Assembly: GCA_023432305.1 (NCBI GenBank)
Contig: JAEYUT010000098.1
Location: 1-6,113 of the forward strand
Direction of reading: 5' to 3'
DNA length: 6,113 nucleotides
Origin: Actinomycetes bacterium
GTDB lineage: Bacteria > Actinomycetota > Actinomycetes > Actinomycetales > Microbacteriaceae
Shown here: positions 1-4,668 of the stretch, one piece after another
How the letters are laid out: every line of letters begins with the position of its first letter
Numbering within the stretch: position 1 is the stretch's first letter
Made by a program: the position numbers and the translations under genes
The notes under the pieces: generated by a model
What the model was told of the DNA's origin: nothing
Database searches by the model: none
The model's input: only the letters and a program-made list of their open reading frames with translations

Positions 1-290
1 AGCCAGAGCACCGCGAGGAAGCTGAGCCCGATCACGACCGCGCCGAGCAGGATGGTGTTGGTGGCGATCGAGAGCAGCCAGTCACCGGCCACGAGGCTCG
101 TCACCAGGAGGGCCGCAAGCAGCGTCCACACCGTCAGGGTGACTCCGAGCCCGAAGCGCCCGAGGCGTCGATCGCCCGCGAGCACCTGGGCAGAGCCGGG
201 CACGAGCACGTTGAGGCCCACGAGCCACCAGGCCCGCTTCGTCATGAACGCGGTGTCGGAGCGATCCGGATCGCGCAGGACGCTCGTCAT
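1..290 (-). CDS. LCP (LytR-CpsA-Psr)-type envelope protein, N-terminal part (runs off left edge)
   Basis: Ninety-six codons are visible, starting at the ATG at 290 and running off the window. The protein begins MTSVLRDPDRSDTAFMTKRA, followed by a hydrophobic WWLVGLNVLVPGSAQVLAG segment (about residues 21-39), a basic RRLGR loop (41-45), and two further hydrophobic stretches (about 47-68 and 72-95). From memory, this start (TKRAWW, PGSAQVLAG) is typical of Microbacteriaceae LCP-family proteins encoded next to purE. Those enzymes transfer glycopolymers from lipid carriers to peptidoglycan outside the membrane. The catalytic LCP domain lies outside the window, so the family call rests on the N-terminus and context. 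The gene starts two bases after the purE stop (TGA-TC-ATG), so it is probably the last visible gene of the purK-purE operon and may be translationally coupled. No clear Shine-Dalgarno is seen. Met16 (ATG at 245) is an alternative start. Confidence 0.62.
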   Translation of the reverse strand, partial: MTSVLRDPDRSDTAFMTKRAWWLVGLNVLVPGSAQVLAGDRRLGRFGLGVTLTVWTLLAALLVTSLVAGDWLLSIATNTILLGAVVIGLSFLAVLW

Positions 291-292
291 GA

Positions 293-793
293 TCAGAGCT
301 TCGCGTGCAGCGCGGCGTTCTTCTCGGCGACGAGAGCTTCGAGCGAGGCAGCGTAGTCGGCCAGTCGAGCCGTCAGCTCAGGGTCGCCGGAGGCGAGGAT
401 GCGCGCGGCGAGGAGGCCGGCGTTGCGGGCGCCGCCGATCGAGACGGTCGCGACGGGAATGCCTGCGGGCATCTGCACGATCGAGAGCAGCGAGTCCAGG
501 CCGTCGAGCTTGGCGAGGGGAACGGGAACGCCGATGACCGGCAGGGTCGTGAGGGAGGCGAGCATGCCGGGCAGGTGCGCGGCACCGCCCGCGCCCGCGA
601 TGATCGCCCGCAGGCCGCGACCGGCTGCATCTGTGCCGTAGTCGACCATCTTGCGGGGGGTGCGGTGGGCGGAGACCACCTCGACCTCGTAGGGGATGCC
701 GAACTCGGCGAGGGCGGATGCGGCGTCCTGCATGACCGACCAGTCCGAGTCGGATCCCATGACGACGCCGACGAGTGGCTTCAGTTCTCGCAC
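293..793 (-). CDS. purE: N5-carboxyaminoimidazole ribonucleotide mutase (PurE class I)
   Basis: Cytoplasmic purine biosynthesis enzyme that converts N5-CAIR, the PurK product, to CAIR. The 166-residue length is normal for the family. Signature motifs are GSDSD (residues 13-17, phosphate and substrate binding), SAHRTP (41-46, with the conserved catalytic His43), the glycine-rich [11 protein letters not shown] loop (66-76), and the [15 protein letters not shown] stretch with [13 protein letters not shown] (106-133). The start is GTG at 793. An in-frame TAA at 803-805 rules out any earlier start, and the first internal Met (residue 12) would remove the first strand. No convincing Shine-Dalgarno precedes the GTG. 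The gap to the purK stop is only 16 bp, so expression probably depends on the purK transcript and perhaps on translational coupling. The octameric class I PurE works directly after PurK, which supports the operon assignment. Confidence 0.97.
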   Translation of the reverse strand: MRELKPLVGVVMGSDSDWSVMQDAASALAEFGIPYEVEVVSAHRTPRKMVDYGTDAAGRGLRAIIAGAGGAAHLPGMLASLTTLPVIGVPVPLAKLDGLDSLLSIVQMPAGIPVATVSIGGARNAGLLAARILASGDPELTARLADYAASLEALVAEKNAALHAKL

Positions 794-809
794 CCGGTCA
801 TGTTACGCG

Positions 810-1925
810 TCAGTCCTGAAAGAAGGCCGCCGCGGCACGCGCACGGGTGACGACATCGTCGAAGTCGGATCCGATGAGCGTCACGTGTCCCACCTTGCGA
901 CCGGGACGCGAGTCCTTGTCGTAGGAGTGCAGCTTCGCATCCGGGTGCGCGCTCATCGCCTCGGTGTAGCGATCGGTCATCCGCTCACCGGCAGGCCCGC
1001 CGAGCACGTTGATCATGACGCTCACCGGCGCGATGGGGCTCGCGTCGCCGAGCGGCAGGTCGAGCGCCGCCCGCAGATGCTGCTCGAACTGGCTCGTGAC
1101 GGCGCCGTCGATCGTCCAGTGGCCTGTGTTGTGCGGGCGCATGGCGAGCTCGTTGATGAGCAGCTCGCCTTCCTCCGTCTCGAACAGCTCGACCGCCAGC
1201 ACCCCGGTCACATCGAGTTCGTCGGCGATGCGCTCGGCGAGCGCGCGCGCCTCCTCGGCGAGCGCCCCGGCACCGGGTGCCGGCGCGAAGACCTCGGCGC
1301 ACACGCCGTCCCTCTGCACGGTCTCGACAAGCGGCCACGCGACCGTCTCGCCCGACGGACGACGCGCGACCAGCTGCGACAGCTCCCGGCGGAACGGGAC
1401 GAACTCCTCGACGAGCAGACCATCCTCCCCCGCGTTCTCGAACCAGTCGTCCACCGCGTGGGCGTCGCGGATGATCCGGACGCCCTTGCCGTCGTAGCCG
1501 CCGCGCGGCGTCTTCGCGACCGCGACACCATCGTGGCGGTCGAGGAAGCGCTGCACGTCCGCGGGGCCGTGCACACGGTCCCAGTCGGGAACGGGCGCCC
1601 CGATCTCGCTCAGACGGAAGCGCATGAGGGTCTTGTCCTGGGCGACGGCGAGCGCGTGAGGGCCGGGGTGCACCGCGACCCCGCCGTTCACGAGCGCGTC
1701 GAGCACCGGCTGCGGCACATGCTCGTGGTCGAAGGTGATGACGTCGACGTCGCGGGCGAAGGCCAGCACGGTCGCCTCGTCGCGGTAGTCGCCGACGGCT
1801 GTCGCGGCGATCGCCGCGGAGCTCGACTCGACCTCGGCGAGCACACGGATGTCGATCCCGAGCGCCACGGCAGGGGGCACCATCATCCGGGCGAGCTGTC
1901 CGCCGCCGATCACACCGACACGCAT
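810..1925 (-). CDS. purK: N5-carboxyaminoimidazole ribonucleotide synthase (PurK)
   Basis: ATP-grasp enzyme that carboxylates aminoimidazole ribonucleotide with bicarbonate and ATP to give N5-CAIR, which PurE then rearranges. The 371-residue length is typical. Visible motifs are the N-terminal GIGGGQLARMM-like nucleotide fold (VGVIGGGQLARMM, residues 3-15), TFDHEHVP (64-71), the ATP-grasp glycine-rich loop KTPRGGYDGKG (138-148), LLVEEFVPFRREL (170-182), the metal-binding INELAMRPHNTGHW (257-270), SQFEQHLRA (278-286), and a C-terminal KVGHVTL (344-350). The ATG at 1925 is preceded by GAGAGGA (1931-1937) with a 5-nt gap, a good ribosome binding site. It is the first gene of the purK-purE-LCP operon and is divergent from the GtrA gene. 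The sequence is of ordinary actinobacterial type, with no missing catalytic motif. Confidence 0.97.
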   Translation of the reverse strand: MRVGVIGGGQLARMMVPPAVALGIDIRVLAEVESSSAAIAATAVGDYRDEATVLAFARDVDVITFDHEHVPQPVLDALVNGGVAVHPGPHALAVAQDKTLMRFRLSEIGAPVPDWDRVHGPADVQRFLDRHDGVAVAKTPRGGYDGKGVRIIRDAHAVDDWFENAGEDGLLVEEFVPFRRELSQLVARRPSGETVAWPLVETVQRDGVCAEVFAPAPGAGALAEEARALAERIADELDVTGVLAVELFETEEGELLINELAMRPHNTGHWTIDGAVTSQFEQHLRAALDLPLGDASPIAPVSVMINVLGGPAGERMTDRYTEAMSAHPDAKLHSYDKDSRPGRKVGHVTLIGSDFDDVVTRARAAAAFFQD

Positions 1926-2011
1926 GTGCGTCCTCTCATCCGGGCTTCGATCACGGCCGTTAGACTGCCGCCTCTACGACCCTAGATGCCCCAGCGGGCG
2001 AGGCAGGACGG
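1926..2011. promoter_or_regulatory. Divergent promoter region between purK and the GtrA gene
   Basis: This 86-bp spacer between two divergent starts must hold both promoters. On the plus strand, TAGACT at 1961-1966 fits the actinobacterial TANNNT -10 pattern and would give an RNA start near 1973 with a leader of about 40 nt before the GtrA start. On the minus strand, TAGGGT (1984 down to 1979) is a possible -10 for purK, with an RNA start near 1972. No good -35 hexamer stands at 16-18 bp from either, so these assignments are tentative. The GtrA ribosome site is probably GAGG (2000-2003) or AGGA (2005-2008). The purK ribosome site is GAGAGGA (1937 down to 1931). I saw no riboswitch and no PurR-like operator that I could defend. 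Confidence 0.35.
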
Positions 2012-2518
2012 ATGCGCGCACTCTTCGGCCAGTTCACGCGCTTCGGCGTCGTGGGGCTCGTGGGACTCGTGGTCGACATCGCCCTGTTCAATCTGCTGCG
2101 GCTCACGATCCTCACGCCCGAGCTGGTCGCTGAGGGCCCGCTGCTGGCGAAGATCTGCTCGACCGCTGTCGCCATCGTCGTCAACTGGGTCGGCAACCGC
2201 TTCTGGACGTTCCGCGCGCACCGCGGCAGGCAGCCGTGGCGCGAGTTCGCCGCGTTCGCCACGGTGAGCCTCGGCGGCATGGCGATCGGCGTGCTGTGCC
2301 TGTGGGTCTCGCACTATGTTCTCGGCTTCACGAGCGTGCTCGCCGACAACATCGCCTCGAACGTCGTGGGTCTGGCGCTCGGAACCGCGTTCCGCTTCAC
2401 CCTCTACCGCCTGTGGGTGTTCGCGCCGCGCCGCAGCGAGCTCAGCGACCGCCCAGGTACGTCGTCTCGTCGTGCGGCCGCGACTGCTCCTGCTGGCGGC
2501 GCGCGCCCATCGCCGTGA
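2012..2518 (+). CDS. GtrA-family four-helix membrane protein (candidate polyprenyl-phosphate-sugar flippase)
   Basis: GtrA-like proteins are small integral membrane proteins. Several are proposed to flip polyprenyl-phosphate-linked sugars across the membrane or to support glycosyltransferases that make them. This 168-residue protein has four hydrophobic segments at about residues 11-32, 47-61, 84-105 and 110-131. It also has the family hallmarks: a GQFTRFGVVGLVG start, an asparagine/aromatic motif NWVGNRFWTFR (58-68), and TLYRLWVF at the end of helix 4 (130-137). The ATG at 2012 follows GAGG at 2000-2003. A Pro/Ala/Arg-rich tail (about 140-168) lies beyond the domain, and its last 25 codons overlap the oppositely oriented PH-domain gene. 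The gene stands alone on the plus strand between two minus-strand operons. The M. tuberculosis equivalent by position is, from memory, Rv3277. The substrate is unknown. The mannose synthase 1.3 kb downstream makes polyprenol-phosphate-mannose a reasonable but unproven guess. Confidence 0.88.
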   Translation: MRALFGQFTRFGVVGLVGLVVDIALFNLLRLTILTPELVAEGPLLAKICSTAVAIVVNWVGNRFWTFRAHRGRQPWREFAAFATVSLGGMAIGVLCLWVSHYVLGFTSVLADNIASNVVGLALGTAFRFTLYRLWVFAPRRSELSDRPGTSSRRAAATAPAGGARPSP

Positions 2519-3008
2519 CCGAGTGCTCCATGAGGTCGTGGAGTGTCGTCTGCACGAGCTTCGCACCCGGGACATCCCGCAGCACGACCGGTCGGTCGAG
2601 CCCCGTGTTGATGAGCACGTCGCCGGAGCCGAACATCGCCTGCAGCGCGTTCGTCCGCACCGTCACGTCGTAGCCGCGCGAGTGCAGAAGCTCCTGGCGG
2701 GTGCGCACCAGCAGACCCCCGCGGAGCACGATCCGCCGTGTCGTGATCGTGTAGTTGCGGCCGAGCCATGCGATCACGGGGATGAGGAACAGCAGCACCG
2801 CGATGAGCAGCGCACCGATGAGGACGAGCCAGTTCTGCCACGGCTCCGGCATCCGCCCCGCGAAGTACCCGAGGGCAGCGGCGTCCGCGATGAGGACGAC
2901 GCACGGGAGGAAGATCGCCCGACCGTGGGAGCGCAGGCGCGCGACGACGCTCTCCGGCTGGACCGCGCGGGAGCCCGGAGCGGTGTCGGGAGAGTCGGCG
3001 TGGAGCAT
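2442..3008 (-). CDS. Membrane-anchored PH-domain protein (bacterial PH, DUF304-like)
   Basis: A 188-residue protein of unknown biochemical role. After a polar N-terminus (about 1-28, including VVARLRSHGRA at 21-31) come two hydrophobic helices (about 31-51 and 58-82). The bacterial pleckstrin-homology-like domain of the YdbT/DUF304 type follows: GRNYTITTRRIVLRGGLLVRT (83-103, shown here as the diagnostic strand pair), then QELLHSRGYDVTV and FGSGDVLINTG (126-136). The polar tail (about 165-188) ends YLGGR. The ATG at 3008 is preceded by AGGAAGAGG, which starts inside the birA stop codon, so the two genes are probably cotranscribed and translationally coupled. The 3' end overlaps the GtrA gene by 77 bp on the opposite strand. 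The PH-birA pairing is conserved, from memory, in mycobacteria (Rv3278c-Rv3279c). Whether the protein serves biotin metabolism or the envelope cannot be told from the sequence. Confidence 0.88.
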   Translation of the reverse strand: MLHADSPDTAPGSRAVQPESVVARLRSHGRAIFLPCVVLIADAAALGYFAGRMPEPWQNWLVLIGALLIAVLLFLIPVIAWLGRNYTITTRRIVLRGGLLVRTRQELLHSRGYDVTVRTNALQAMFGSGDVLINTGLDRPVVLRDVPGAKLVQTTLHDLMEHSVTAMGARRQQEQSRPHDETTYLGGR

Positions 3009-3019
3009 GCCCTCTTCCT
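3009..3019 (-). promoter_or_regulatory. Ribosome binding site of the PH gene, overlapping the birA stop
   Basis: Read on the minus strand, the junction is TAGGAAGAGGGC followed by ATG. The birA stop TAG supplies the first bases of the AGGA core, and a second AGAGG lies closer to the start. The 9-nt gap and the shared bases suggest that ribosomes ending birA reload directly on the PH gene. Confidence 0.7.
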
Positions 3020-3809
3020 ATCGCACGTGGGTCACGTCGCCAGCCGCGACAGACCGGGTGACCCCGTCGTCGCTCTGCACGATGAGGCGCCCATCGGCAT
3101 CCAGATCCGTCGCCGTGCCGAAGAGCTGGACATCGCCCGGCAGCTCGATGCGCACCGACCGTCCGATGGTGAGGCAGCGGGCTCGAGCCTGCGCACGCAG
3201 GCCCGACGCCTCGGCGTCGCCGCCCGCCGCGAGGAACCGCTCCAGCCGGACCTTCAGGTCCTCCAGGTAGGCGGCGAACACCAGATCCTCGAGATCCGCA
3301 TCGACCTCGGCGCCTTCGATGGCGAGCGACGTCGCCGTCGGAACAGGAAGCTCCTCGGGGGTCATGCGGGTATTCAGACCCGCCCCGAGCACGATGTCGG
3401 CACCCGAGGGCAGCAGCTCGGCGAGGATGCCGCAGACCTTCCGCCCGTCGACGAGCACATCGTTGGGCCACTTGAAGCCCACCTCTCGGTCGGGCAGGGC
3501 TCCCGACACCGCTTCGGCCATCGCGACGCCCGCGAGCACCGGAACCCAGCCGAGGATGCTCGCGTCGGGGCGAGAACCATCAGGGAGACGCGGACGCAGA
3601 AGCACCGACAGCGCGACACTCGCGCCGGGAGGCGCCGTCCAGGCACGCCCGTGGCGGCCGCGCCCGGCGCTCTGGTAGCGCGTCAGCATGACGGTGAGGT
3701 CGCTGAGCCCCTCGCGGTCCGCACGGGCGGACAGCTCGCTGTTGGTCGAGCTGGACGACGCCAGCTCGTGCAGGACGGGCACCACCTCCCGGCACCGGTC
3801 GAAGCTCAT
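3018..3809 (-). CDS. birA: Biotin--[acetyl-CoA-carboxylase] ligase, group I (no DNA-binding domain)
   Basis: Activates biotin with ATP to biotinyl-AMP and attaches it to the lysine of the biotin carrier domain of acyl-CoA carboxylases. It is cytoplasmic. With the ATG at 3809 the protein has 263 residues, usual for the single-domain (group I) form. Motifs are STNSEL (21-26), the adenylate-binding GRGRHGRAW (49-57), KWPNDVLVDGRKVCGILAEL (113-132) with the conserved KWPND, and LGAGLN (141-146). A small C-terminal SH3-like domain follows (about 215-263, GRSVRIELPGD). There is no N-terminal helix-turn-helix, so it is not expected to be a repressor like E. coli BirA. The frame stays open upstream of 3809, but the family alignment and a TAGGCT -10 seven bases before this ATG favour it. 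It is first in a birA-PH operon and lies near the gene for a carboxyltransferase subunit whose partner is a likely BirA substrate. Confidence 0.95.
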   Translation of the reverse strand: MSFDRCREVVPVLHELASSSSTNSELSARADREGLSDLTVMLTRYQSAGRGRHGRAWTAPPGASVALSVLLRPRLPDGSRPDASILGWVPVLAGVAMAEAVSGALPDREVGFKWPNDVLVDGRKVCGILAELLPSGADIVLGAGLNTRMTPEELPVPTATSLAIEGAEVDADLEDLVFAAYLEDLKVRLERFLAAGGDAEASGLRAQARARCLTIGRSVRIELPGDVQLFGTATDLDADGRLIVQSDDGVTRSVAAGDVTHVR

Positions 3810-3816
3810 GGACGCC

Positions 3817-3822
3817 AGCCTA
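3817..3822 (-). promoter_or_regulatory. -10 element of birA (leaderless-type)
   Basis: On the minus strand TAGGCT is followed by exactly seven bases and then the birA ATG. This spacing puts the RNA start on the A of the start codon, the arrangement seen for leaderless transcripts in actinobacteria. There is no clear Shine-Dalgarno in front of birA, which agrees. A canonical -35 is not visible: the expected position lies in the first codons of the divergent glycosyltransferase gene. The hexamer shares two bases with the opposite-strand -10. Confidence 0.6.
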
Positions 3823-3826
3823 AGAT
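3821..3826 (+). promoter_or_regulatory. -10 element of the mannose synthase gene (leaderless-type)
   Basis: TAAGAT matches TANNNT and is followed by seven bases and then the ATG at 3834. The predicted RNA start is at or one base before this ATG, giving a leaderless message. The earlier in-frame ATG at 3825 lies inside this hexamer and would not be transcribed. The -35 region (near 3798-3803, GTCGAA) is a poor match and sits within birA codons. Confidence 0.58.
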
Positions 3827-3833
3827 GTCGAGC

Positions 3834-4646
3834 ATGCTGTCCGCGGGAGCCTCCCCATCCGGGCGCGTCCTCGTGGTCACACCCACCTACGACGAGGCCG
3901 AGAACATCGCCGCCGCGGTGGCGGCGCTGACCGCGCATGCCCCCCACGCCGACATCCTCGTGGTCGACGACGCGAGCCCCGACGGAACAGGTGACATCGC
4001 CGACCGGATCGCGGGGGCCGACTCCCGCGTGCACGTGCTGCACCGCACCGCGAAGGACGGCCTCGGTCGCGCGTATCTCGCCGGGTTCGCCTGGGGACTC
4101 GCGCGCGGCTACGACACCATCGTCGAATTCGACGCGGACGGCTCGCACCCCGCATCCGAGCTGCCCCGCATGCTCGCGATGCTCGAGGACCCGGACGTGG
4201 GCCTCGTGATCGGCTCCCGCTGGGTGCCGGGCGGCGCGCTCGTCGACTGGCCCGCATACCGACGGCGGCTCAGCAAGGTGGCGAACGCCTACGCGCGGCT
4301 CATGCTGCGCCTCCCCGTGCGAGACATCACCGCCGGCTATCGGGTCTACCGTTCAGCCGTGCTCGCCGAGATCGCCCACCATGTGGTCGACTCGCGCGGG
4401 TACTGCTTCCAGATCGACCTCACGATCCGCACAGCCGACGCCGGGTGGGGAATCCGGGAGCACCCGATCACGTTCGTCGAACGGAAGGCCGGCACGTCCA
4501 AGATGACGGGGGCGGTGGTGCTCGAGGCGATGCTGCGCGTCACCGGGTGGGGCCTCGCACGCCTCGCCCCGCGGCCGAGCGCCCCACGGAAGGGCCAACG
4601 GATCGGCACAGGTGTTGTCATGCCTCCACAAACCCCTGGGCAATAG
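3834..4646 (+). CDS. Polyprenol monophosphomannose synthase (GT2 family, Dpm1/Ppm1-like)
   Basis: Predicted to move mannose from GDP-mannose to a polyprenyl phosphate on the inner membrane face, supplying mannosyl donors for protein O-mannosylation or for lipomannan-type glycolipids. The 270 residues match catalytic-domain-only Dpm1/Ppm1 enzymes. Motifs in order are [10 protein letters not shown] (16-25), [12 protein letters not shown] (43-54), the metal-binding FDADGSHP (99-106, DAD core), IGSRWVPGG (126-134), [10 protein letters not shown] (164-173), [11 protein letters not shown] (189-199) and [11 protein letters not shown] (214-224). No transmembrane helix follows, so the enzyme is probably peripheral or needs a membrane partner. 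The start at 3834 is chosen because the -10 hexamer lies seven bases upstream. ATG 3825 would add three residues. The last codons contain the upstream promoter region of the carboxylase gene. The sugar could be something other than mannose, but the SPDGT, AGYRVY and GTSKM motifs favour the mannose subfamily. Confidence 0.88.
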   Translation: MLSAGASPSGRVLVVTPTYDEAENIAAAVAALTAHAPHADILVVDDASPDGTGDIADRIAGADSRVHVLHRTAKDGLGRAYLAGFAWGLARGYDTIVEFDADGSHPASELPRMLAMLEDPDVGLVIGSRWVPGGALVDWPAYRRRLSKVANAYARLMLRLPVRDITAGYRVYRSAVLAEIAHHVVDSRGYCFQIDLTIRTADAGWGIREHPITFVERKAGTSKMTGAVVLEAMLRVTGWGLARLAPRPSAPRKGQRIGTGVVMPPQTPGQ

Positions 4647-4655
4647 GTCGGCGGA

Positions 4656-4661
4656 TAGGCT
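4656..4661 (+). promoter_or_regulatory. -10 element of the carboxylase beta-subunit gene (leaderless-type)
   Basis: TAGGCT is followed by seven bases (GAACGCC) and then GTG at 4669. Hexamer and spacing are identical to those of birA. There is no Shine-Dalgarno between the hexamer and the GTG, so a leaderless transcript is likely. The -35 position falls at about 4632-4638, in the last codons of the mannose synthase, and has no consensus match. Confidence 0.62.
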
Positions 4662-4668
4662 GAACGCC

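Noticed and set aside
696..1985. Long open frame (429 codons) on the plus strand, antisense to purK
   Set aside because: It mirrors the purK codons in a high-GC genome, and its predicted protein is Arg/His/Asp-rich with no recognisable domain. purK on the other strand has every family motif.
2316..3824. Plus-strand open frame continuous with the mannose synthase, which would make a 776-residue fusion
   Set aside because: The upstream part is antisense to the PH gene and birA, has low-complexity Arg-rich content, and lacks any domain. The glycosyltransferase has its own promoter and start, so no fusion is supported.
3831..3838. Perfect palindrome AGCATGCT across the mannose synthase start codon
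   Set aside because: Eight-base palindromes containing ATG are expected by chance. It does not extend further, and nothing links it to a regulator.
4615..4642. Short inverted repeats (TTGT-N9-ACAA and TGCC-N14-GGCA) just upstream of the carboxylase promoter
   Set aside because: Arms are only four bases and the repeats lie in the mannose synthase coding end. They are too weak to call an operator or terminator.
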